The position numbers were made by a program, and so were the translations under genes. 64,000 bases of DNA, taken from Pseudomonas sp. MWU16-30317 (GTDB taxonomy: Bacteria; Pseudomonadota; Gammaproteobacteria; Pseudomonadales; Pseudomonadaceae). Position 1 is the first letter of the stretch. Each line of letters starts with the position of its first letter. The stretch is from positions 248,001 through 312,000 of the forward strand of contig NZ_JAIWJA010000002.1 of NCBI RefSeq assembly GCF_020515695.1, given 5' to 3'. The notes beneath the pieces were generated by a model. It had not been told where the DNA came from. It searched no databases and saw only the letters and a list, made by a program, of their open reading frames with translations. Positions 55,191-64,000 of this stretch are shown here, piece by piece.

Positions 55191-55994
55191 ATGGCATCCA
55201 CCTCCCAGGCGCTACCTCTGACGTTGTCTCCGGAATTCGACTTTGATCACAACGCAGCCAGCGATTTCGGTACCTCGCTGAATAGTAGCTACGTCCAGGC
55301 GGCGCCTTTCCCGCACATCGTTATCGATAACTTCCTGAATGACGAGCTGATCGCGAATATCTGCAAGCACTTCCCGGTCGAGCAAACCCACAACGAGATG
55401 TTGTATGAGCGTGGCTACAAGGGCCAGCTCAAGCGCCAAATCAGCCCCAACGAATGCGCACCCTTTTTGAAAACCGTTTTCAATGCGTTCAACTCGGCGC
55501 CCATGCTCCAGTTTCTGGAAAAGCTCACGGGCATCGAGGGCCTGATTCCTGACCCTTATTTCGCTGGGGGCGGGCTGCATGAGACGAGAACTGGCGGATT
55601 CCTCGGGGTGCACTCAGATTTCAGGCTGAACAAAAAGCTCAATGTCGAGCGCCGACTCAATATCATCATCTATCTGAATGACGACTGGCAGGAGGCATAC
55701 GGGGGGCATCTGGAACTGTGGGATGTCGGGATGAAGAAATGCCTGAAAAAGATCCTGCCAATTTATAACCGTTGTGTGATTTTCAATACAGATAAAGACA
55801 GTAATCACGGGCATCCAGAGCCGTTGACCACGCCGGAAAACATTACTCGCAGGTCTGTAGCGCTTTATTACTACACTGCTAGAGCCGTACCAAGTGAGCC
55901 TGGCGAAAGGAACAAAACCCATTACAAACCTCGGCCAAAGGATCTGCTGAGTTTCGGGTATTACGCGAATAAATGGTTCAAGAAGAAAAAGTAA
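55191..55994 (+). CDS. Prolyl-4-hydroxylase-like Fe(II)/2-oxoglutarate oxygenase
   Basis: 267 residues from ATG 55191, after GGAG. The double-stranded beta-helix core shows His-x-Asp in FLGVHSDFRLN, distal His in NHGHPEPL and the 2-oxoglutarate Arg in RRSVALYYYT, so the enzyme should be active. NVERRLNIIIYLNDDWQEAYGGHLELWD is a typical P4H-family stretch. The basic C-terminus ends KWFKKKK. Substrate unknown; such enzymes often act on proteins or surface sugars. It is a single gene. Confidence 0.85.
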   Translation: MASTSQALPLTLSPEFDFDHNAASDFGTSLNSSYVQAAPFPHIVIDNFLNDELIANICKHFPVEQTHNEMLYERGYKGQLKRQISPNECAPFLKTVFNAFNSAPMLQFLEKLTGIEGLIPDPYFAGGGLHETRTGGFLGVHSDFRLNKKLNVERRLNIIIYLNDDWQEAYGGHLELWDVGMKKCLKKILPIYNRCVIFNTDKDSNHGHPEPLTTPENITRRSVALYYYTARAVPSEPGERNKTHYKPRPKDLLSFGYYANKWFKKKK

Positions 55995-56133
55995 ACTGCA
56001 CGCACGGAGTTCCCGGTATCAATGCTCTGAGAAGGGGTTCAAGGCACGTCATGGGGCGTTGACACAGGGCTCGGCTGCGTTGATAATCCGGTGGTCGACA
56101 CAGACCGGAACCTCTTTGAGGGGTGTCGATATC

Positions 56134-56239
56134 GGAGCGAAAGCTCTCTCAGCCCGTGAGCGAGATAGGCGAAAGCCGAAAGATTAGGCCGATAATGGAT
56201 TCAGCAGAAGCCCCAGAAGCGAAAGCTCTGGGGTTTTTT
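56134..56239 (+). ncRNA. Candidate structured RNA with terminator
   Basis: Three hairpins with GAAA tetraloops occur in about 100 bases: GAGC-GAAA-GCTC (56135-56146), GGC-GAAA-GCC (56168-56177) and the terminator stem CCCCAG(a)AGC-GAAA-GCTCTGGGG (56211-56233), the last followed by six T residues. The terminator is convincing. Whether the upstream part is a separate small RNA or only the 3' UTR of the P4H-like gene is open. Confidence 0.4.
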
Positions 56240-56248
56240 GCGTTCTGA

Positions 56249-56734
56249 TCACACTGATTTTCCCTCATTGCGCATTTGCAGGATGTAACGCACGTTGAAA
56301 GGTTTTCCTCGCGGTAGTGAGGTACGCCCCCAGCTCTCTACCTCATAGGCGCTGATGACGCGCAACTTGAGCAGGTTTGTTGTCCCGCTTGGCTTGCTGA
56401 TCGAGAAAAAGATAGCGTAGTCGTGGAGGTCGAGGCAGAAGTAACGCTGGCCCCCTTTTCGACTGTTGTGCGGGACTGCCGCGCCGCTGAAAAAGCGGCG
56501 TTCAAAGTAGTTTCTCAACTGAGTGCTGCAGTGATACCGCAAAGGGCAAAAATACCGGCGCTCTCCTTGATGGAAGAGTTGTACGTTGTCGCTTTTGTCG
56601 TCCGTGAAAGTATGGAAACCGAATTCAAAACGGACCGACACCTTCTGCCCGGCGATGTCATATGCCTGCTCGAATGGCTGCAGATGGGCCATGCTTTTCA
56701 CCAAACCATTAATGCTCAGGTCATTCCACTGCAT
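56249..56734 (-). CDS. Hypothetical protein
   Basis: 161 residues, not recognised. Aromatic and basic, with FEFGFHTFTDDKSDNVQLF, RRYFCPLRYHC and QRYFCLDLHDYAIFFSI; no signal peptide or membrane helix. Its Cys/His pairs (FCPLRYHC) could bind metal, but this is only a pattern. It sits alone between the terminator at 56211-56239 and the tRNA-Leu terminator. Base composition is lower in GC than most neighbours, so acquisition by transfer is possible. Confidence 0.55.
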   Translation of the reverse strand: MQWNDLSINGLVKSMAHLQPFEQAYDIAGQKVSVRFEFGFHTFTDDKSDNVQLFHQGERRYFCPLRYHCSTQLRNYFERRFFSGAAVPHNSRKGGQRYFCLDLHDYAIFFSISKPSGTTNLLKLRVISAYEVESWGRTSLPRGKPFNVRYILQMRNEGKSV

Positions 56735-56903
56735 TCACTGCCGCCGTCCGAGGGCCTTCAGGGAGGGCATATCTACTTATTAACTTCGGATGGGGCAACG
56801 GCTGGATTTGGTCTGGATGTTTCAATGGGAGCGTAAAGCACCAGGTACGGCGTCCTGATATTCGTGAGGGCGCAATATCCAGAGCACCCCAAACCCCGCC
56901 CAC

Positions 56904-56933
56904 AAAAAAACCGGCTCATCGGCCGGTTTTTTT
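56904..56933 (-). terminator. Terminator of the tRNA-Leu gene
   Basis: AAAAAAA-CCGGC-tcatcg-GCCGG-TTTTTTT, symmetric, so it can act in both directions. It lies 37 bases beyond the tRNA 3' end. Confidence 0.85.
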
Positions 56934-56969
56934 CGCCAACCCGGTAGAAGGGTCAACGTTACATCTAGA

Positions 56970-57054
56970 TGGTGCCCCGAGGGAGACTCGAACTCCCACT
57001 CCTTTCGAAAACGGATTTTGAATCCGCCGCGTCTACCAATTCCGCCATCAGGGC
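56970..57054 (-). tRNA. tRNA-Leu (anticodon CAA)
   Basis: 85 bases including the encoded CCA (complement of 56970-56972). Acceptor stem GCCCTGA/TCGGGGC, D-arm with TTGGTAGAC, anticodon loop TTCAAAA giving CAA, a long variable arm typical of class II tRNA, and T-arm GGGAGTTCGAGTCTCCC. Confidence 0.97.
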
Positions 57055-57163
57055 TTGCTGGGCGCGAAGTATAGAGAGGCTCCGACCGTTGGTCAACAAC
57101 GTTTCATGGCCAGATTTGCAGAAATTTGCTAAGCTTTTCAGCCCTATGTAGCCGAACACCATC

Positions 57164-59334
<2,171 letters not shown>

Positions 59335-59377
59335 TTTCGTGACCTTATAGAGTCAACTTTCGCTACTGGAGCGCTAA

Positions 59378-59716
59378 ATGAGCTTTTTTATCTCTGATGC
59401 TTTTGCCGATGCTGCTGCACCGGCAGCCGCCGGCCCGATGGGCGGTGGTTTCGAGTGGATCTTCCTGGTCGGCTTCCTGGTCATCTTTTACCTGATGATC
59501 TGGCGTCCACAGGCCAAGCGCGCCAAAGAGCAGAAGAACCTGCTGGGCGGCCTGTCCAAGGGTGACGAAGTGGTCACCACCGGTGGTATCGCTGGCAAGA
59601 TCAACAAAGTTACCGACGACTTCGTAGTTATTGAAGTATCGGACACTGTAGAGCTGAAGATTCAGAAGGGTTCGATCGCCGCAACCCTGCCAAAAGGCAC
59701 GCTCAAAGCGATCTAA
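59378..59716 (+). CDS. yajC: Sec translocon accessory subunit YajC
   Basis: 112 residues; one transmembrane helix (WIFLVGFLVIFYLMIWRPQ) followed by a cytoplasmic domain with KGDEVVTTGGIAGKI. GGAG precedes the ATG. It associates with SecD and SecF, which follow directly, in protein export across the inner membrane. Confidence 0.96.
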   Translation: MSFFISDAFADAAAPAAAGPMGGGFEWIFLVGFLVIFYLMIWRPQAKRAKEQKNLLGGLSKGDEVVTTGGIAGKINKVTDDFVVIEVSDTVELKIQKGSIAATLPKGTLKAI

Positions 59717-59779
59717 GCTTCGCAATTTTACCAATCGACGGGGCGCGCAAGGCGCCTCGCGTCTTGAACGGGCGGCGTG

Positions 59780-61648
59780 ATGCTGAACAAATACCCTCTG
59801 TGGAAATACATTCTGATCCTGGCGGTGCTGGCGATCGGTTTTATTTATTCCGCACCCAATCTCTATCCTGACGACGCGGCCATTCAGGTCACTGGCGCGA
59901 GCACTGCTTTGCAGGTCTCTCAGGCAGAACTGGATCTGGCGAGCAAAGCGCTCACCGATGCCGGTATTCCGGTCAAGGCGGCCGCACTGGCTGCCAATGG
60001 CAAAGGCGGGCTGATCCGTCTGCAAAAAGCTGAAGACCAGCTGCCGGCCAAGGACGTGGTGCGCAAGGCCATGGGGGACGATTACGTCGTAGCCCTGAAC
60101 CTGGCCCCGACCACGCCGAACTGGCTGCGTCACCTGGGCGCGAGCCCGATGAAGCTGGGTCTGGACTTGTCGGGCGGTGTGCATTTCCTGCTGGCAGTCG
60201 ACATGGACAAGGCCTTGGACGCGCGCATGAAGATCTATGACGGCGACGTCAAGACCGCGCTGCGCAAGGAGCAAGTACGCTATCGCAGCCTGCCGCCGCA
60301 GGATGGCGCGATCGTACTGGGCTTCGCGGATGACGCGGCTCGCGATCAAGCGCAGGCGATCATCAAGAAGGCCTACACAGATTTCGTCATCACCCCTTCC
60401 CAGCGCGGTGACACGCCGGTGCTGAGCCTGGCGATGACGCCGGCGAAAATTTCCGAGATTCGTGAATACTCGCTCAAGCAGAACTTGACCACCGTGCGTA
60501 ACCGGGTCAACGAGCTGGGTGTGGCCGAGCCGCTGGTACAGCGCCAAGGCGCCAACCGTATCGTCGTCGAGCTGCCGGGCGTGCAGGACACCGCCGAAGC
60601 CAAGCGTATCCTCGGCAAGACGGCCAACCTGGAGTTCCGTCTCGGTGCCGGCCCGGATGATTCCCGCGCGACCACCGAGTCCTTCGAGTTCCGTGATGGC
60701 AGCCGTCCGCCGGCCGCCGTCGAGCGTGGCCTGATCATCACCGGTGACCAGGTCACCGACGCCCAGGCCAGCTACGACGAGCACGGCGCGCCGCAGGTGA
60801 ACATCAAGCTGGATGGCCACGGCGGCGACCTGATGAGCCGCGCCACGCGCAGCAACGTCGGGCGCAGCATGGCGGTGATCTTCATCGAGCAAAAGCCGAC
60901 CACCCGCTATGTCAAGCAGATGGTCGACGGCGTCGAGAAAGACGTCGCCGAGCAGACCTTCACCGAAGAGAAAAAGATCATCAGCCTGGCGACCATCCAG
61001 TCGCCGCTGGGCAGTCAGTTCCGCATCACCGGCCTGAATGGCCAGGGCGAGTCGTCCGAGCTGGCACTGCTGCTGCGTGCCGGTGGTCTGGCGGCGCCGA
61101 TGTACTTCGCCGAAGAGCGCACCATCGGCCCGAGCCTGGGTGCCGACAACATCACCAAGGGTACCCACGCGGCGCTCTGGGGCATGCTGTTCGTGTCGAT
61201 CTTCATCATGGTCATCTACCGTTTCTTCGGCTTGATCGCGACCGTGGCCCTGGCCTTCAACATGGTCATGCTGCTGGCGTTGATGTCGCTGCTGGGTGCC
61301 ACCCTGACCTTGCCGGGTATCGCCGGTATCGTCTTGACCATGGGCATGGCGGTGGACGCCAACGTGCTGATCTTCTCGCGGATACGTGAAGAGATCGCCA
61401 ACGGCATGAGTGTGCAACGCGCGATCCATGAAGGTTTCGACCGTGCCTATACGGCAATCATCGACGCCAACCTGACTACCTTGCTGGTGGGCGGGATTCT
61501 GTTCGCGATGGGGACCGGGCCGATCAAAGGCTTTGCCGTCACCATGTCCCTCGGGATCTTTACCTCGATGTTCACGGCCATCATGGTGACCCGCGCGATG
61601 GTCAACCTGATCTACGGCGGCCGCGACTTCAAGAAGTTGTGGATTTAA
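59780..61648 (+). CDS. secD: Protein translocase subunit SecD
   Basis: 622 residues from ATG 59780 (MLNKYPLWKYILIL). An N-terminal helix, large periplasmic P1 domain (LGLDLSGGVHFLL motif), and five C-terminal helices with AALWGMLFVSIFIMVIYRFFGLIA and the MGMAVDANVLIFSRIREE signature. With SecF it uses the proton gradient to complete preprotein translocation. Confidence 0.98.
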   Translation: MLNKYPLWKYILILAVLAIGFIYSAPNLYPDDAAIQVTGASTALQVSQAELDLASKALTDAGIPVKAAALAANGKGGLIRLQKAEDQLPAKDVVRKAMGDDYVVALNLAPTTPNWLRHLGASPMKLGLDLSGGVHFLLAVDMDKALDARMKIYDGDVKTALRKEQVRYRSLPPQDGAIVLGFADDAARDQAQAIIKKAYTDFVITPSQRGDTPVLSLAMTPAKISEIREYSLKQNLTTVRNRVNELGVAEPLVQRQGANRIVVELPGVQDTAEAKRILGKTANLEFRLGAGPDDSRATTESFEFRDGSRPPAAVERGLIITGDQVTDAQASYDEHGAPQVNIKLDGHGGDLMSRATRSNVGRSMAVIFIEQKPTTRYVKQMVDGVEKDVAEQTFTEEKKIISLATIQSPLGSQFRITGLNGQGESSELALLLRAGGLAAPMYFAEERTIGPSLGADNITKGTHAALWGMLFVSIFIMVIYRFFGLIATVALAFNMVMLLALMSLLGATLTLPGIAGIVLTMGMAVDANVLIFSRIREEIANGMSVQRAIHEGFDRAYTAIIDANLTTLLVGGILFAMGTGPIKGFAVTMSLGIFTSMFTAIMVTRAMVNLIYGGRDFKKLWI

Positions 61649-61657
61649 GGGGCTGAC

Positions 61658-62569
61658 ATGAAAAAGACCATCAACTTCATGGGCGTGCGCAATGTTGCGT
61701 TCGCCATCACGGTGCTGCTGACCATCCTCGCGCTGTTCAGCATGTTCCACAAAGGGCTCAACTACGGTCTGGATTTCACCGGCGGTACGCAGATCGAGCT
61801 GACCTATCAGAAGACCGCTGACCTGGACCTGGTACGCACCGAGCTGACCAATGCCGGCTACAAAGAGGCCGTGGTGCAGACGTTCGGTTCGACCACCGAC
61901 TTGCTGGTGCGCATGCCTGGCGAAGACCCGAAACTGGGTCAGGAAGTGGCCGATGCGCTGCGCAAGGTCGGCGGCGACAACCCGGCAACCGTCAAGCGCG
62001 TCGAGTTCGTCGGCCCGCAGGTCGGTGAAGAGCTGCGCGACCAGGGCGGCCTCGGCATGCTCATGGCGCTGGGCGGCGTGTTGATCTACCTGGCCTTCCG
62101 CTTCCAGTGGAAGTTTGCCCTGGGTGCGATCCTGTCGCTGATCCACGACGTGGTGGTGACCGTTGGTTTGCTGTCGTACTTCCAGATCACCTTCGACCTG
62201 ACGGTGCTGGCGGCGGTACTGGCGATCATCGGCTACTCGCTCAACGACACCATCGTGGTGTTCGACCGAGTGCGGGAAAACTTCCGCGTGCTGCGCAAGG
62301 CCGACCTGATCGAAAACATCAACGTGTCGACCACGCAAACACTGTTGCGCACCATGGCGACGTCGATCTCCACGCTGCTGGCCATCGGCGCGCTGATGCT
62401 CTTTGCGGGTGACAACCTGTGGGGCTTCTCGCTGGCGCTGTTCATTGGTGTCATGGCGGGTACCTACTCGTCGATCTACATCGCCAACGTGGTGCTGATC
62501 TGGCTGAACCTCAATAGCGAGGATCTGATCCCAGCGACCACCGCCGACAAGGTGGATGATCGTCCTTGA
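61658..62569 (+). CDS. secF: Protein translocase subunit SecF
   Basis: 303 residues; GLDFTGGTQIEL at the periplasmic start and the SecF signature YSLNDTIVVFDRVREN in the membrane part. Nine bases after secD; ends the yajC-secD-secF run, before a strong terminator. Confidence 0.98.
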   Translation: MKKTINFMGVRNVAFAITVLLTILALFSMFHKGLNYGLDFTGGTQIELTYQKTADLDLVRTELTNAGYKEAVVQTFGSTTDLLVRMPGEDPKLGQEVADALRKVGGDNPATVKRVEFVGPQVGEELRDQGGLGMLMALGGVLIYLAFRFQWKFALGAILSLIHDVVVTVGLLSYFQITFDLTVLAAVLAIIGYSLNDTIVVFDRVRENFRVLRKADLIENINVSTTQTLLRTMATSISTLLAIGALMLFAGDNLWGFSLALFIGVMAGTYSSIYIANVVLIWLNLNSEDLIPATTADKVDDRP

Positions 62570-62599
62570 CCGACGATTGACCGTCCATCGGTAACATAG

Positions 62600-62632
62600 A
62601 AAGGCGCGAGTATTGAACTCGCGCCTTTTTTT
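62600..62632 (+). terminator. Terminator after secF
   Basis: AAAGGCGCGAGT-attga-ACTCGCGCCTTT continuing as a T-run; 12-bp perfect stem. Confidence 0.93.
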
Positions 62633-62707
62633 GTGCTCCTAGGCTGGGAGAACCGCGGGGTCTCGAGTGAATAAAAAAGCCCCGTTTTCAGCAGTTTGGA
62701 GGTTATC

Positions 62708-63241
62708 GTGAACAAGTCGTTGCTGACAGGCGCCGTATTGGGTGCCGTGGTGGTTACCGCCGGTGGCGCCTTTGCCACCTACAGTCTGGTCAAGAGCCCG
62801 GACTCGGCTCAGGTGCTCGCCGTCGAGCCGATCAATCAGCAGATCAAGACGCCGCGCCAGGAATGTAAAGAAGTCGCCGTGACCCACCGTCGAGCGGTCA
62901 AGGACCAGCATCAGATCGTCGGCAGCGTGCTAGGTGCTGTGGCGGGTGGCTTGCTGGGCAGTCAGATCGGCGGCGGCCATGGCAAGACCCTGGCCACGGT
63001 AGCGGGTGCTGCGGGCGGCGGTTATGCCGGCAACAAGGTGCAGGAGAACATGCAGAACAACGACACCTACACCACCAACGAAACGCGCTGCAACACGGTC
63101 AACGACATCAGCGACAAGACCGTGGGCTACAACGTCAAGTATCAGTTGAATGGCAAGGTTGGCCAGGTGCGTATGGATCGCGATCCAGGCGGCTCGATCC
63201 CTGTGGATAAGCAGGGGCAGTTGGTGCTGGGGCAGAATTAA
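62708..63241 (+). CDS. Glycine-zipper 2TM-domain protein
   Basis: 177 residues from GTG 62708, seven bases after GGAGG. N-terminal membrane anchor or signal (LLTGAVLGAVVVTAGGAFATY), then a Gly-zipper region VGSVLGAVAGGLLGSQIGGGHGKTLATVAGAAGGGYAGNKV-like, similar to SlyB/Rick_17kDa lipoproteins but with no lipobox. An envelope-stability role is inferred from the fold. Confidence 0.85.
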   Translation: MNKSLLTGAVLGAVVVTAGGAFATYSLVKSPDSAQVLAVEPINQQIKTPRQECKEVAVTHRRAVKDQHQIVGSVLGAVAGGLLGSQIGGGHGKTLATVAGAAGGGYAGNKVQENMQNNDTYTTNETRCNTVNDISDKTVGYNVKYQLNGKVGQVRMDRDPGGSIPVDKQGQLVLGQN

Positions 63242-63249
63242 GGCCAGGG

Positions 63250-63313
63250 CTTCGCGGGCTAACCTCGCTCTTACAGATCTGCAGCTGTGGGAGCAAGGCT
63301 TGCCGGCGAAGCT
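63250..63313. repeat. Inverted REP pair between glycine-zipper gene and suhB
   Basis: GCTTCGCGGGC...CTGTGGGAGCAAGGCTTGCC GGCGAAGC: two REP cores facing each other between convergent genes. Confidence 0.7.
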
Positions 63314-63323
63314 TTTAACGCAC

Positions 63324-63354
63324 AAAAAAAGCACCCCGCAGGGAACTTTTTTTA
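63324..63354 (-). terminator. Candidate suhB terminator
   Basis: On the minus strand a hairpin around TTCCCTGCGGGGTG is followed by seven T residues (A-run at 63325-63331 on the plus strand). The stem has mismatches. It also reads as a terminator in the plus direction. Confidence 0.5.
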
Positions 63355-63367
63355 TTGCAGCAACCGA

Positions 63368-64000
63368 TCAGCGCTTGAGCGAAGCCGGCAGGTGCGGCTG
63401 GATCGCGGTCAGCACGGCCTTGAAGCACTTGGTGTTACCGGCAACGATGTGACCCTTTTCCAGGAAGTCGTGACCGCCGGTGAAGTCGCTTACCAGGCCG
63501 CCGGCTTCTTGAATCAGCAGCACGCCTGCGGCCATGTCCCATTCCGACAGGCCCGACTCCCAGAATGCATCGAAGCGACCGGCCGCCACGTAGGCCAGGT
63601 CCAGGCTGGCGGCACCAGCGCGGCGGATGCCGGCGGTCTGGCCGACCAGCGCGCGGAACATGCCCAGGTAGTTGTCGAGGTTGTCCATCTGGTCGTCGCG
63701 GAACGGGAAGCCAGTGCCCAGCAGCGCGCCATCAAGGCTGGTGCGGGGGCTGACGCGCAGGCGACGGCCGTTGAGTTGTGCGCCGCGGCCGCGGCTGGCG
63801 GTGAATTCTTCCTGGCGCACTGGATCCAGCACCACGGCGTGTTCCAGGCGGCCGCGATACTTGCACGCGATGCTCACGGCAAAGTGCGGTACGCCGCGCA
63901 GGAAGTTGGTGGTGCCGTCCAGCGGGTCGATGATCCACAGGTACTCTTCACCTTCGATGCCGGTGCCGGCGTGCAGGCCGGTTTCTTCACCGCGGATCGA
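63368..64000 (-). CDS. suhB: Inositol-1-monophosphatase SuhB (5' truncated)
   Basis: The last 210 residues of an Mg-dependent phosphatase; the frame is open to the window edge, so the start lies beyond 64000. The metal-site motif WIIDPLDGTTNF is visible near the edge, followed by GAASLDLAYVAAGRFDAFWE and SEWDMAAGVLLIQEAGG, the second signature. In E. coli SuhB also takes part in rRNA antitermination. Convergent with the glycine-zipper gene. Confidence 0.95.
   Translation of the reverse strand, partial: SIRGEETGLHAGTGIEGEEYLWIIDPLDGTTNFLRGVPHFAVSIACKYRGRLEHAVVLDPVRQEEFTASRGRGAQLNGRRLRVSPRTSLDGALLGTGFPFRDDQMDNLDNYLGMFRALVGQTAGIRRAGAASLDLAYVAAGRFDAFWESGLSEWDMAAGVLLIQEAGGLVSDFTGGHDFLEKGHIVAGNTKCFKAVLTAIQPHLPASLKR

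Noticed and set aside
56188..56195. Sigma-28-like -10 box GCCGATAA
   Set aside because: The position where TAAA is expected reads GCGA, and no motility gene follows.
59363..62338. A 991-codon open frame on the minus strand opposite yajC, secD and secF
   Set aside because: It is the complement of highly conserved genes in high-GC DNA; its His/Gln/Asp/Arg-rich composition is that of an antisense shadow.

Overview
The window looks like chromosomal DNA of a Pseudomonas of the P. fluorescens/P. putida type. Support comes from the glucose-uptake/Entner-Doudoroff block (gtsBCD, oprB, hexR, zwf, pgl, eda), a FhpR/NorR-hmp pair, a cyoABCDE oxidase operon, the queA-tgt-yajC-secD-secF block, and many short palindromes of the Pseudomonas REP type (core like GGCAAGCCTTGCTCCCAC) between genes. 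I see no rRNA, CRISPR array, insertion sequence or prophage. There is one tRNA gene, tRNA-Leu(CAA).

Layout. 1-8.3 kb: sugar ABC transporter (first gene cut by the window edge), OprB porin, then divergent hexR and zwf-pgl-eda with a HexR-like palindrome between them. 8.4-18 kb: small proteins, a diguanylate cyclase, a shortened RND adaptor, CheV, NorR/FhpR with three GT-N7-AC sites facing hmp, and dsbB. 18-22.8 kb: cyoABCDE, followed by a 220-bp nested palindrome. 23-27 kb: alaC, cfa and a zinc-type hemB. 27-41 kb: an MFS exporter, an RTX/beta-helix protein related to AlgE epimerases but without their active-site motif, a PAS-PAS chemoreceptor, lemA-TPM genes, phzF, a 40-bp tandem REP array, an ArgD-like aminotransferase with a divergent LysR gene, PPK2, and an amino-acid ABC system with no ATPase. 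41-44 kb: a taurine/sulfonate-type ABC system in the order A-C-B.

44-51 kb is the most unusual part. A MarR/hydrolase pair with a near-perfect operator is followed by a LysR gene and a tight four-gene run: a TauD/AsnO-like 2-oxoglutarate oxygenase with a His-x-Glu motif, an AMP-forming ligase with an altered A10 motif, a thermostable-hemolysin-family protein (LuxI/GNAT-like fold) and a Bcr/CflA exporter. I infer a small-molecule biosynthesis and export cluster. The Shine-Dalgarno of its first gene is buried in a long, nearly continuous hairpin (46694-46755).

51-57 kb holds GAF, SDR, PhoD, DUF3077 and prolyl-hydroxylase-like genes, plus an unrecognised ORF. 57-64 kb is conserved housekeeping: tRNA-Leu, queA, tgt, yajC, secD, secF, a glycine-zipper protein and suhB (cut by the right edge).

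Functionally, the first 8 kb imports glucose and converts it via 6-phosphogluconate and KDPG under HexR control. The NorR-hmp pair handles nitric oxide. cyo supplies a proton-pumping ubiquinol oxidase and, through CyoE, its heme O. All family assignments come from reading motifs and recalled homologues; no database search was run.
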